Origin: Epichloe hybrida
Lineage: Eukaryota > Ascomycota > Sordariomycetes > Hypocreales > Clavicipitaceae
Reading direction: 5' to 3'
Assembly: GCA_019022495.1 (NCBI GenBank)
Contig: JAFEKR010000001.1
Coordinates: 4,216,001-4,280,000, forward strand
Length of the DNA: 64,000 nucleotides
Positions 35,591 through 48,214 of the stretch are shown here, piece by piece. Positions within the stretch are counted from its first letter, which is position 1. Each line of letters opens with the position of its first letter. Below the pieces are notes generated by a model. The model saw only the letters and a list, made by a program, of their open reading frames with translations, was not told the DNA's origin and ran no database searches. A program made the position numbers and the translations under genes.

Positions 35591-35799
35591 ATTATATTGT
35601 ATTGTATTATATTGTATTATATTGTATTGTATTGTATTGTATTGTATTGCATTGTATTGTATTGTATTGTATTGTATTGTATTGTATTATATTGTATTGT
35701 ATTATATTGTATTATATTGTATTGTATTGTATTGTATTGCATTGTATTATATTGTATTGTATTGTATTGTATTATATTGTATTGTATTGTATTGTATTT
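35591..35799. repeat. ATTGT pentamer array
   Basis: About 40 units of ATTGT with scattered ATTAT and ATTGC variants. Pentamers make all frames open, so the long Tyr/Cys/Ile/Val open frames here are artefacts. The same pentamer, inverted, marks the left end of the hAT element (17032-17105). Confidence 0.97.
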
Positions 35800-36030
35800 G
35801 TTATATAATAAAAGCAATAGTAAATCGTAGAAAAAAGATATTAGTATATAAAGACCTTTAATATATAGAAAAAAAAGTATTCTATAAACTCGATTAAGAA
35901 ATACTTTATTAACATATATAATATCTCTAATAAGCTTACTTTTCTAAATAAGCTAAAACTTTATAGATTTTTAAATAAATTACTAAATTATATATAAGAA
36001 TAAGGATACTATAATTAGATTATTTAAAAA

Positions 36031-36190
36031 ATCTACTATATAATAAATTTATATAATACCCCACTTTTATTTTTCCCTAACAATACATAGGGCAAAACAA
36101 TACAATTACTATCTACTATATAATAAATTTATATAATACCCCACTTTTATTTTTCCCTAACAATACATAGGGCAAAACAATACAATACAA
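36031..36190. repeat. 80-bp tandem duplication
   Basis: Two nearly identical copies, 36031-36110 and 36111-36190, each beginning ATCTACTATATAATAAATTT and ending in CAATAC-type pentamers, lie near the right tip of the hAT element. Confidence 0.95.
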
Positions 36191-36248
36191 TACATCGAAG
36201 GGCCAAAAAATACAATACAATACAATATAACAATGCTCTGATTATAAG

Positions 36249-36260
36249 TAAGGCCTTATA
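36249..36260 (-). mobile_element. Last 12 bp of the hAT-split solo LTR
   Basis: TAAGGCCTTATA corresponds to the terminal GTAGGGCCTCACA of the intact family member (reverse strand of 51540-51741) after G-to-A and C-to-T change. It is followed by the ATTAC target duplication at 36261-36265. Confidence 0.78.
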
Positions 36261-36265
36261 ATTAC

Positions 36266-38650
36266 CCCCTTACTTTTAGCTAGGCTTCTAAATAGCTTTT
36301 AGTAAGTAGTATATAGCTATTTACTAAGTAGTAGCTATATTAAAATAATAATAAATAATATTAGTAATTAAGTATAAATTCCCTTTTTACTCTTTATTAT
36401 ATTATAGACTTTTCCTTTCCTTATTTATAGTAAACTTTTCTTTAATACTATTATATTATTAGTTACTATAACTTTACCTTTACTACTTACTATATTATTA
36501 TAATAGATTTAGATAAGGAAATGTTAGGAGCACGAAGGCTAGGGAGCTAGGGATAGGATAGTTACATAATAAAGCCCTTAGGTAAGCCTTAGGTTATGCA
36601 AATAACTAAGTAGCTACTAGTTAGCTATGTATATATAATAAGGTATTTAGATAAGGACTACTTATAAGGTATATAAGAGGTTAGAGTTTAAGACCTTTAT
36701 ATACTTACCCTTAAGTAATAACTCTCTAGCTATAACTAAGAACCTTAGCTTTCACTCCGTTTATATCTCCTTGTACATAGTTATAATAGGAAAGCATTAC
36801 TATTACTACTATTCCTAATATTTATTTAAAAGGATATAGCTATATATATTATTTATATATAGGTTATATAGACTTTAAGAAAAACCCCTTATCTAAGCCT
36901 AATATCCCTTAGATTAACTACTAATTTTCTAGTGCTTTTAGTATTATTACTAAAGGAAAAAATTTAAAATATTATATCTAGTATATTAAGTATAGTAATA
37001 CCTATAAGATAGTAAGTATATTATATTCTCTATATTTTTAGTCCCTAATTACTCCTATTTCTTAGGTAATATAAACTATATAAAGGGATTTCCTTAATTT
37101 TCTTACTATTCTTAACTAGGTAAAAGTTTTAATAAATACCTATAGTAATTAGGTTTCTAATAACCTTAAAGATTATATATTTAGCAAGGGGACTTACTAC
37201 TATTTTAGTATTTATTATTTAAACCTTATTTTAAGGTTTAATTATACTAATATAGCTTATTATATTTCCTTTAGTTTAACTAAAGCTACTAAGGTTTATT
37301 AGGTATATTTTACTATATATTCCCTTAATCTCTACTTATTCTTAAGGTAAGCTACTTTAGCTATATATAATTAGTATATTATTTTATACTAGTAACTTTT
37401 AGTTACTATATTTCTTACTCTTACCCTAGGGATTATAAGTAATTACCCTTTCTTTATTACTTATTTACTAACTTTTTATAGCTAAACTATATTATATATT
37501 ATAATTCCTAGAAGGTAAAAATAACTTTATAGCTATAATATTATAATCTAGGATTTATACCCTAGGGGGTAATAAAATACTAGTTTTTCTAGGTAATAAA
37601 GGTAGTAGTTTAAGAGAATAAAAATAAAGATACTAAGTATTTTCTTTATAATAATATTATTTTAATATATAAGGAGGTAACTATAAAAGGGTTTTCCTTA
37701 AAGCTCCTTACCTTATAGGTATTTTTTCTTTTATTATTTAGTAAATAATTTAATAAGGTTTTTAATTAGAGTATAATAATGGCTAATAAAGCTAGGCCTT
37801 TTTTATAATTATCTTATCCCTTATTACCTATAACTTACTTATATCTTACTATACTTCTTACTTATTTTACTTTAATAAAAAGCCTAAATTATATATCAAG
37901 CACTTACTATATTTTTTACTATTACTTACTAGGTATATTTACTTAGCTAGCCTTTTTATTTTACTAGGTATTTATTACCTTTATTAGTTTTCTTATAATC
38001 CCTAACTTCTTTAACTTTAAACTTATTATTACTATCTTTAAGGTTAGGTATTAGTATTTCCTTATTTAAGGTATTTTCCTAGTAATTTTATAGCCTTAAT
38101 AAGCTAATATAAAATATAAAATATATTATATAGTTAACTATACTTATTAAGTAGTATTAGTTAGTATGCTTATTTACTTATAATATTAAGTATTTAGAAT
38201 AGCTTAATAAATCTAGGGATTAGCTTTTATTTTATATCCTTAAGTCTAATATTCTTTACTAATAGTAATACTAAGTCTTCTTTTTTTAAAGTTAATAGCT
38301 AGTATTATTAGTTATAGTACTTTACTTATACTTTAATAACTTTTACCTAGTTATATACTAGTTTCTCCTTAACCTTATATAGCTTCTAAATATATATATA
38401 AGCTTCTAGGACCTTTCTTTTCTTACTTTTACCTTTAAAAGCTAAATAAAACTTAGGTAAATAGCTTATAAAAGTATAGTTAAGGAAATAACTTATTATC
38501 TTGTTATCTTATTATCTTATTAATAGTATTATTATATATAAATTAAGCTATTAGGAGTAGCTTTAGCTATAGCTATTAGTTTTCTTTAATAAAGTATTAT
38601 AAGTAATATTTAAGTACTTAGTTTATTCTCTTTATTTATTTATTAGTTTA
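36266..38650. repeat. Uncharacterised decayed repeat, inverted partner of 47035-48214
   Basis: AT-rich sequence with no recognisable domain. From 36789 to about 37930 it matches, in reverse orientation, the block at 47035-48214 (shared landmarks: ACCCTAGGGATTATAAGTAA, TATAATCTAGGATTTATACC, CTTAGATTAACTA). Differences are mostly transitions. It may be a decayed transposon coding region; I cannot name it. Confidence 0.6.
36522..36788. mobile_element. Solo LTR of family E
   Basis: 267 bp running from TGTTAGGAGCACGAAGG to GTACATAGTTATAATA. It is flanked by GGAAA at 36517-36521 and 36789-36793, an exact 5-bp target duplication. No internal region is attached, so it is a solo LTR inserted in the older repeat at 36266-38650. 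Confidence 0.85.
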
Positions 38651-38689
38651 AGGGTAAAATACTATTGAAAGCCTTATATATTGTTTTCT

Positions 38690-39143
38690 AAATGTATTTA
38701 AAAACAGTTTGAAACCTATTTTTTTTTTACTTTTCTAATTTAAAATTTACTTAGAAAAATAACTTTTCTTACTACTTATTTCTTTTACCTTCTTTCTTAT
38801 TAAATATAATTTAATTATTAAATTCTTTTTTACTTTTCTTATTAATTACTTTTCTTACTAGAAATTTACTAAGTAAAGTAACTTTTCTTACTAGTTACTT
38901 TTCTTACTAGTTATTTTTTTTTAGCTTATTCTTTATAAAATTAAATTTAGAAATTAAATTATTTTTTACTTTTCTTACTAGTTACTTTTCTTACTAGAAA
39001 TTTACTAAGAAAATTAACTTTTCTTATTAGTTACTTTTCTTATTAGAAATTTATTAAGAAAAATAACTTTTCTTACTAGTTATTTTTTATTAGCTTATTC
39101 TTTATAAAATTAAATTTAGAAATTAATTTATTTTTTACTTTTC
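38690..39143. repeat. ACTAGT minisatellite array (reverse orientation), left part
   Basis: Units of AACTTTTCTTACTAGTTA and AGAAATTTACTAAGAAAA repeat, interspersed with TTTTTTAGCTTATTCTTTAT. This is the reverse complement of the array at 8458-8766. It is split by the Copia element at 39144. Confidence 0.8.
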
Positions 39144-42100
39144 TGTTAGAACAAGCATGATATTAACAAGGGTGCGCGCCTCTGATTAGGTAGGCGCGTT
39201 ACATCGCGGACCCACATGTCTAGCCTAACCGCGCCGCAATCGGAGTTAGCACATATAGCCTCTTTGCTAATGACCCCAATTAAGGCCCCTTTTCCTATAA
39301 TAAATAGCGCACCCTCTTTACTTCTATTTAATCCCTCTTTTGCTTGCTTTAATAGACTAGAATATATAATAATTACATACACTTTAGTCCACCCCGAAAA
39401 CCTTACACATAGGTTAATAGTATCCTATAAATACTAACACTAATTAGTAGTTATCTCTATAGATACCACAGATTAGCAAGGTTTATAGAAGAGGCATTAG
39501 TATTAAGGACTTACCTTATAAAAAAGAAAGTGCTACTCTAAGATACTAAATATACTAAGAAAGAAGTATATTCTAGCTCTCCTTTTACCTTAAGTAACTA
39601 TAACTAGCTTTATACTAAATCTAAGCTTATTAACTTAATTAAGGCCTAGTTAGTAACTAACCTAACCTATCTTTATTTATTTAATTAGCATGTCTATTAC
39701 ACAAATAAACCCTTAGAAGCGTGTTTATTAAATAATTAAGGCCTAGTTAGTAACTAACCTAACCTATCCTTAATTATTTAATTAAACCTACTAAGGGGTA
39801 AAGATAATAGCTTTACTTATAATCCTTTAGACTTCTATTAATTCTCTATTTCCCTTACCCCCCTATCTACTACTAATATCATAGTAGAACATTAAGATTA
39901 ACTAAAGGGATCTAGAGCCTAAGATATTCCCTCTAATTATAAACATACCTTCCCCCCTAAGGATACTAGAAGAGAAGCTAATCTATAAGTTATATCTTAC
40001 CTCCTTAACTATATATCCCCTGATTTACACTAATATATTACGTAACAAGCACTAGAGAATAAGGAATTATTTAATCTTAAAATAAACACCACCCCTAAAG
40101 AACTTATAGCCTAGATTCTTATTAAGAAAGCAACCTACAAATATAAGAACTTATACCCGTAAACCCTATCTACTATCTTTAGTAATAACTTTAAAGGATA
40201 GAAATAAGAAATATTCTAAGTAGTAAATCCTAAAGCTACGAAAAGTCTTTAAAACTTTCTCTTCTTTAGTAGTGTCTATATAGACCTATAGAGTTACTAT
40301 AAGATAATAGTCTTGCTTAAAGATGTTATTAACCGCGATAGATTCTATAATTAGAAAGAAAAAGAAATACAGGAAGTTACTAGGAAGTATTCCCCCTTTA
40401 AGAGGCAAATAGTAGAGAAGGACTTCTATAAAGACCTCCTTCCTATTAGTATCCCTTCTTTTAGAGATTAACTAAAGTAACTAATTACTCTATAATATTC
40501 CTAATCCCCTTAGCTACCATAATTACTCCTGTTCTATTCCTAGATTCTATTACACTAATCCCTAAGTATACTAAGTGTAAGGCAAAGGCATAATAGTAAA
40601 GGTAATCCCCTTATTATAAGCCCTTAACTATAACCCTAGACCCCCCTTATTTCCCCTCCTATAATAAGGCACTATAATCCCCCTTTATAATCTAGGACCA
40701 TAGTACCTCTTCCATAAGATTTAATTATCCCTATTCCCCCTTAGGAGACAGGCTAACCCTTATTAAAGTAACTACTTAATCTTAATAAGTTTTATAATAA
40801 TAAGAGTATTAAGTATAGCGCTAGGGAGTATAATATTCTTAATATTAAGCTCTTAACCTATTAAAGAAAGTATAAGATACTAGGAATTACATAAGAATAG
40901 TTAGGCTATAGTTTCAAGTTTATACTAAAAGGAAGACCTCTATAGTACTTCTTAGAGAACCTTTTAGGCTAAGGAGATCCCTAAGATCTCCTAACTCTTA
41001 TCCATAGGATTAGGTAAAAGTTTAAGACAAATAATATATATTAAAAGAACTATCTGTTATAGGGAAGATTATAACTACTTATAATTATCTAAGAGAACCC
41101 TAGTAAATCAAAGATTAAGTGCTTTAAAGACCTTATAATAAAGCTTTTGAATCTCTAAAGGGCAAATCCTTATGGATCCTAGTTAGAATTAGACTTCCGC
41201 AGTTAGATTCTAAATACCTGCAAAGGAATCCTAGAATATAGGGCTTACATCATTAATCCTCCCGTTAACCTCTAACGCTTTTGCGAACGGATAAGGATAT
41301 TAATTAGCGAATCTAAAGCTTTAATTAATTAGCAGCAGTTCCTTACAAAAGCTAGCACTAAGGAATATTTTTAGACTAACCATAAGTATAATAAAAGAGG
41401 TAAGGAAGCCTAGTACGGTTAATCTTTATTAAAGAGTAAGCCTTAACGCTTAAAAAAGTGTTATATATGTAGTAAAGAAGGTTATTAGTTAACTAAACAC
41501 TTAGACAAGGACTAGAAGAAGGTATTCCAATAATTTAAGAATCACTCTTACACGGACTTAACAGCTTCTTTATATAATGCGTTCCTAATATAGTATAAAG
41601 GTAATGATAATCCTGAATTAGCTAAGGATAATAATATTAACTAATATCTGATAGAACTTGGTTTTAGCAAAGAAGATAGCGATGGCTAAGTGCCTATAAG
41701 CTTCTTTACATACAGGACTACCTATAATAGCCATGTAACTACTAAGATTCTTGCTAGTAAAGTAATAACTCATGCTTTAGTTAAGAAGGATTTATTTAAT
41801 CTTTAGGAACTAGATAAGGCACTAAGCGTATTTACACTTAAAGGATAATATTTATCCAGAACCTTTAAAGGCATTATAGCTAATATAGGTACTACAGGAT
41901 ATTTGTTAGTAAGCTACCCTTAATTCTTAGCTTTATAAAGTGTAATACTAACTATTACGCTTAATAAGTCAGATACTAGGAAGATAAAGATTAAATTTGG
42001 CCCTAGAAAACCAATTAAGGTACTTAGATTAATTAAAGTGCTAACTCTATTTAGAATTATCCTCTTTTAGGTAATCCCTATAAACACTCCCTTTCTCTTA

Positions 42101-45100
42101 TGCCTTAATAATATAACCTACCTAAAGATTAATTTTTATATATTAGAGAATATTCTATAGCAAGGGAATATTAAGGTTCCTATTATGCGTAAATAGGGGC
42201 ACGTGTAGATGCTTCTTAATAAGGAAGAAAGTGTTGCTTAGAGTTATCTTATAGAGATTAAGCTCTGCTAATTGCATTAATGCTTTGGATACCCTTTAGT
42301 TTAATATCTTTATGATTTACTACGTAAATTAGGGCATAAGGTTAAGTTTAAAGCTATTAAGAAACTAACTAAGGTTTGCTAGTAGTGCTAATTACACGCG
42401 GATAGCCCACATTGGTTTAAATTCACTCTTTAGGATAAATATGCCTATAATTACGAAATTATTATAGATATTATATATCTTAATAGTAACTACCCTATTC
42501 TACAAGTTATTAATACAGCTATATCCTTTAATATAACTAGATTTGTTAAAGATATCTCTATAAAGACTACGTAGGAAGCACTTTATCTTTACTAGATTAA
42601 TATCTATCTAAGCCCCCTAGATTTAATTATTATAAATGCTAGAATGACCTTTAGAAGCAAGAAGTTTAAGTAGCTTGTGTTATTAATAGTAATTAAGATT
42701 AAAGACATCCCTATTAAGGCTTACTATAGCATTAGTAAGGTTAAGCAATATTATAGGCTACTCTAAAGAGCCTATAATATCATCTAATAGGAATGCCTAA
42801 CAACGCTAGAGCCTATGGTATTACAAATAGCAGTTAAAGCTATGAATAACACCGTAGGATTAAATAGTCTTATGCTAATAGTCCTTATTTTTAGCGTGTA
42901 TTCTCGTATAGTTAAGGAATCGCCTCTATTACTAGATATTACATAGCAAGCCCTTATAATCTAACTAGTAATAAAGGAAGTTAAGCGCATTTATGCCTAG
43001 CGGAAAGTTAGTAATGCCCTTACTACAAGGAATAGTCCTAATACCTCTATAACTATTAGCCTCCCGCTAGGATTACTTATACACATGTAGCGCGAAGGCA
43101 AGGGATAGGTAAGCCCCTATAAGCTATTAGCTATAGAGGGCAAGACCTATACTCTTAAGCTCCCTTAAGGCCCTAAGGCCTTTAGATTAATATCTATTAG
43201 GCCTTTTTATAAAGATCCTAATAAAGAGAGACCTCCTAAGAGTGTAAACAACTAAAACACCTCCCTATAGCCTATGGCCACCTCTCTTACTAATCCCCTA
43301 AGGCAAGGACCTAGAAGACCTTAGAAGAACCCCCCCTATTATTATATCTAATGTTAATTATATAAATTAAATGAAAGATAAGACTGACGTCTTTCTATTA
43401 GCTAAGGAAAGCTCTAACCTTAAGCTTATAATTTAATTACGTGAGGAAGGAATTATTAAGACCCCTAGCAAACCCTTTAAGCTATTTACTAAAGCTAAGA
43501 TTAATTCTTTAATTAAACAAGGCGTGTTTAAATTTATTAAGTATGATAAAAGAGAGCATAGTAGAGTTTAAATTTTTAATTCCTGTATTATTAACGAGGT
43601 AAAGGGCAAGATAACGGATCTATATGAGAAGTTAAGGCTCGTGATCTAAGGTTACGGCAATAAGGAGAAGCTAGCAATTCTCACACAGGCCCTGATAATC
43701 CAGCAAGCTAGCTAGCGATTAATCCTTGCGATAGCACCTATGTTATTATTACTAGGCCTTATCCTCTGGCTTCGCGATATTACATAGGCCTATATGCAAG
43801 CATAAATGCTTCTTAGTTGTATAATCCTAGCCCGAATCCCTATCTAAATCCGTTACCTATACCCTATAGGCATGATAATATAAGTGATTAAGCCTCTATA
43901 TAGTATTATAGAAGCTAGTACCTACTAGTAGGTAATGTATTATTATCACTATAGAGAAATACTCTAGATAATAACCTTTACATTTAACCCGTGCCTGCTT
44001 ATAATAATAAAGGAGAACCTAACCTTTACGTATATAAGAATGCAAACTAATAATATAATTAGACTATCTAACTGTAAGTTCTCTTAACAAGAGGAAGATT
44101 AATTAAAAGCCGCTTCTTTTACTACTAAGCTAAAGTAAATCCTTTTTACAGGGAACCTACTAACCTTTAATAGTAGTATTATTACTCTTGAAAATAATAT
44201 AATTACGCTAAGGCAAAAGGGCTAGAGTAAAAAGCTTTAGTTAATCCCACTAACTAATTTAAAATAGGCATATATAGAATAACAAGCTTAAGGCGCGTAT
44301 ATTACCTTAATTTACTAACCTGAAGCCTGCTTTAACCTCTCTGTTACTACATAACACTAAGAGCTATTACCTTAAGATATAAAGAGCCTAAACTAACGGA
44401 TTTAATAGCAAATTAATAATCTAAGCTAAGGATTAAGGTTTGTACTATTTAATCTTAAAAAGGCAAAGCTTTTTGTATTTATAGATAGATTATTTGCTAA
44501 TAACTAGGACCTTACTTCCTAGCTAGGCTACGTGCTTATCCTAGCTAGTGAAGTCTAAGAGGAAAGCACCTTTATAATCTAAGGTAATATTATACACTAT
44601 AGCTCTACTAAGAGCAAAAGAGTCACGAGAAGTATGCTTACCTCTAAGATTTATAGTATAGTTACTAGTGCTAATATAGCTTACGCAGTCTTAACAACGC
44701 TTAGGTTAATCACCTATCAATTAAACCTCCCTATGATTCCTGTTATTATCTATACTAATTTATACTCTTTATATAAATGCCTTATTAAGCTTAGTACTAT
44801 AAAGGAGAAGCGTCTTATAATTAACATTATAGCCCTTCGTTAATTATATAAGCAACAAGAGATCTATAAGATCAGATAGATTAATAGGAATAATAACCTT
44901 GCTAATATATTTACAAAGGCATTACTAAATAAGGTATTTAAGAGGTTTATCACAAGCAATAAGGCAACTATTAGGATAGAAGGGTAGGTTATATAATCGT
45001 AACGTTTGTGTTAATCTAATGAGATTAAAGGTGTTAAGAATTAGGCCTACTTATCCTTATATAGGCTCATAGATTAGATTTTATTATTTATTATACCCCT

Positions 45101-45520
45101 TCCCCTTACCCTTTTCTTATAATATTATTCGTAATTATTTAATCTTATTTATTCCTTAATTCCTATTTACTTCTCTTATTAATATTATACGTTAATAATT
45201 ATATCAAAAAGAGAGAGTTTCTAGTGTTAGAATAAGCATAATATTAATAAGGGTACGCACCTCTAATTAGGTAAGCGCGTTATATTGCGGACCCACATAT
45301 CCGGCCTAACCACGCCGCGATTGGAGTTAGCATATATGGCCTCTTTGCTAATAACCCTAATTAAGGCCCCTTTTCCTATAATAAATAGCGCACCCTCTTT
45401 GCTTCTATTTAATCCCTCTTTTGCTTGCTTTAATAGACTAGAATATATAATAATTACATGCACTTTAGTCCACCCCGAAAACCCTACGCGTAGGTCAATA
45501 GTATCCTGTAAATACTAACA
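39144..45520 (+). mobile_element. Copia LTR retrotransposon 4 (family D-LTR), partly RIP-decayed
   Basis: LTRs of 296 bp at 39144-39439 and 45225-45520 run from TGTTAGAA to ACTAACA. TTTTC is duplicated at 39139-39143 and 45521-45525. The element is 6377 bp. A purine tract, AAAAAGAGAGAG (45206-45217), precedes the right LTR, so it reads on the plus strand. In order: gag, a decayed zinc knuckle near 41460 (KKCYICSKEG-like), protease near 41900, integrase near 42250-42950, RT near 43600-44050, RNase H near 44450-44950. A 69-codon frame at 44634-44843 is a surviving piece of RNase H. Stops occur in every domain. It retains many CpG sites and is less decayed than elements 1 and 5. Confidence 0.87.
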
Positions 45521-46625
45521 TTTTCTTATTAGAAATTTACTAGGAAAAGTAACTTTTCTTACTAGAAATTTACTAAGAAAAGTAACTTTTCTTACTAGTT
45601 ATTTTTTTTAGCTTATTCTTTATCTTATTAGAAATTTACTAGGAAAAGTAACTTTTCTTACTAGAAATTTACTAAGAAAAGTAACTTTTCTTACTAGTTA
45701 TTTTTTTTAGCTTATTCTTTATAAGATTAAATTTAGGAATTTATTTATTTTTACTTTTTACTAGTTACTTTTCTTAAGTAATTTACTAGTAATTACTTTT
45801 CTACTAGTAATACTAGTAGTTTCTTACTTTTTTACTAGTTATTAGTAAGTAAAAGTTAGTACTTTTATACTAAATTTACTAGAAAAGTTACTTTTCTTAC
45901 TAGAAATTTACTAGTAAAAGTTACTTTTCTTACTAGTTATTTTTAGCTTTTTTATAAAATATAATTTAGAAATTAATATATATTTTTACTTTTCTTACTA
46001 ATTACTTTTCTTACTAGAAATTTACTAATAAAAATTACTTTTCTTACTAGTTACTTTTCTTACTAGTAACTTTTCTTACTAGTAACTTTTCTTACTAGTT
46101 ACTTTTCTTACTAGTTACTTTTCTTACTAGGAATTTACTAGTAAATATTACTTTTCTTACTAGTAACTTTTCTTACTAGGATTTACTAGTAAATATTACT
46201 TTTCTTACTAATTACTTTTCTTACTAGTAACTTTTCTTACTAGGATTTTACTAGTAAATATTACTTTTCTTACTAATTACTTTTCTTACTAGAATTTTAC
46301 TAGTAAAAATTACTTTTCTTACTAGTTATTTTTTAGCTTATTTATTGTGAATTAATTAGTAAAATTAATTTTTTACTTTTCTTACTAGGAATTTATTAGT
46401 AAAAGTTACTTTTCTTACTAGTTATTTTTTTAGCTTATTTTTTATAAAATATAATTTTAAAATTAATATAATTTTTTACTTTTCTTATTAGTAATTTACT
46501 AGTAAAAGTTACTTTTCTTACTAATTACTTTTCTTATTAGTAATTTACTAAAAAAAGTTACTTTTCTTACTAAGAATTTACTAGAAAAAGTTACTTTTCT
46601 TACTAGTTACTTTTTATAGGATCTA
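45521..46625. repeat. ACTAGT minisatellite array (reverse orientation), right part
   Basis: The longest array here, about 1.1 kb, with TTACTTTTCTTACTAG units alternating with AAATTTACTAGTAAAAG. Near-palindromic units and short-range duplications (for example two copies of about 107 bp at 45521-45720) are evident. Confidence 0.85.
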
Positions 46626-46681
46626 TAGGATACTATTAACCTACGCGTAGGGTTTTCAGGGTGAACTAAAGTGCATATAAT
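46626..46681 (-). repeat. Inverted fragment of the element 4 LTR end
   Basis: ATAGGATACTATTAACCTAC, GCGTAGGGTTTTC and ACTAAAGTGCATATAATT match the last bases of the LTR at 45225-45520 in reverse. Confidence 0.65.
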
Positions 46682-47034
46682 TGATTTTTAATTTTTTTGG
46701 GGGGTCATTGGCTGTGGCCAATGCATCTAATTTTCAAGGAACCAAAAAAATTACTAGCAATACCTAGCTAGTGCTATATATAACAACCAAATTTAATAAT
46801 TACTATAGTATTAGGTAAAATATAAAAGGAATAAGCTTTAAGCCACAAATTTAAGGGCTAAAAAGTTAATATAAAGTTTATAATAAACTTTATGGCTATA
46901 ATTACGTAAGAGTTATAATTCGCGACTGTAGTTAAACTTAAATCCATTCGAGTTTTACTTATAGCATAAATTGACGTGATTCCCCCTTCCTCTGCGACTG
47001 TGTTTGTTCCATCTCTCTACATCTCTATAGGAAG
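46678..47034 (-). repeat. Element D copy, least decayed
   Basis: It aligns with the reverse complement of 6660-7042: ATTGATTTTTAATTTTTTTG, ATTGGCTGTGGCCAAT, CAAGGAACCAAAAAAATTAC, AGCTTTAAGCCACAAATTTA. It retains CpG and CpA sites that are TpG/TpA in the other copies, so it is the best guide to the ancestral sequence. Confidence 0.65.
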
Positions 47035-48214
47035 ATATATAAAGGTAATAAATACCTAGTAAAATAAAAGAGCTGGCTAAGTAAATATAATTAATAGGTA
47101 GCGTTAGAGAATATAAAAGGCACTTAATATATAATTTAAGCTTTTTATTAAAGTAAAATAAGTAGAAAGTATAGTAAGATATAAGTAAGTTATAAGTAAT
47201 AAGGGATAAGGTAATTATAAAAAAGGCTTAGCCTTATTAGCTACTATTAAACTCTAATTAAAACCCTTATTAAACTATTTACTAAATAATAAAAGAAAAG
47301 ATACTTATAAGAAAGGGAGTTTTATAGGAAACCCTTCTATAGTTACTCCCTAATGCATTAAAATAATACTATTATAAAGAAAATACTTAGTACCCTTACT
47401 CTTATTCTCCGAAACTACTACCTCTATTACTTAGAAAAACTAGTGCTTTATTACCCCCTAGGGTATAAATCCTAGATTATAATATTATAGCTATAAAGTT
47501 ATTTTTCTCTTCTAAGAATTATAATATATAGTGTAGTTTAGCTATAAAAGTTAGTAAATACGTAATAAAGGAGAAGTAATAACTTATAATCCCTAGAGTA
47601 AGAATAGAATATATAGTAACTAAAAGTTACTAGTATAAAACAATATACTAATTATATATAGCTAAAGCGGCCTACCTAGGGAGTAAGCAAAGGTCTAAAG
47701 AATATATAATAAAATATACCTAATAGACCTTAGTAGCCCTAGTTAAACTAAAGGAAATATAATAAGCTATATTAGTATAATTAAACCCTAAAATAAGGTT
47801 TAGATAATAGGTGCTAAAATAGTAGTAAGTTACCTTAGAAAATATATAATTATTAGGGTTATTAGGGTCCTAATTACTTAGGGTATTTATTAAAGTTTTT
47901 ACTTAATTAAGGATAATAAAAAAATCTAGAAAATCCCCTTATATAGTTAGTATTACCTAGAGAGATATAGGTAATTAGGGACTAAAAGAGTAAGGAATAT
48001 AATATACTTACTATCTTATAAGTATTACTATATTTAATACACTAGATATAATACTTTAAATATTTCCTTTTAATAATAGTAGTTAGTATGCTAGGGAATT
48101 AATAGTTAATCTAAGGGATATTAGGCTTAGCTAGAGAATTCTTCTTAAAGTCTACGTAACCTATACGTAAATAATATATATAGAAATATCCTCTTAAATA
48201 GATATTAGGGATAG
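47035..48214. repeat. Uncharacterised decayed repeat, inverted partner of 36789-37930
   Basis: No domain recognised. It is the reverse-complement match of the block starting at 36789. The two arms bracket element 4 and its array at about 10 kb spacing. It ends directly at the left LTR of Copia element 5. Confidence 0.6.

Larger units (their letters stand above)
17023..36240 (-). mobile_element. hAT-type DNA transposon with two nested Copia elements
   Basis: Terminal inverted repeats CAGAGCATTG (17023-17032) and CAATGCTCTG (36231-36240) are flanked by an exact 8-bp duplication ATTATAAG (17015-17022 and 36241-36248), the hAT hallmark. Both ends carry AATAC/GTATT pentamer repeats, likely subterminal transposase-binding sites. 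A minus-strand hAT transposase relic occupies 17708-27513. The span is 19,218 bp; removing the two Copia insertions with their duplications leaves about 5.6 kb. It inserted in an older solo LTR 12 bp from that LTR's end. Confidence 0.85.

Noticed and set aside
35597..35861. Four overlapping open frames of 66-79 codons
   Set aside because: Products of the ATTGT pentamer array, open in all frames by composition.
39146..39437. Open frames inside the element 4 LTR, and the same at 45263-45518
   Set aside because: They occur in both LTR copies on both strands and are LTR sequence, not genes.
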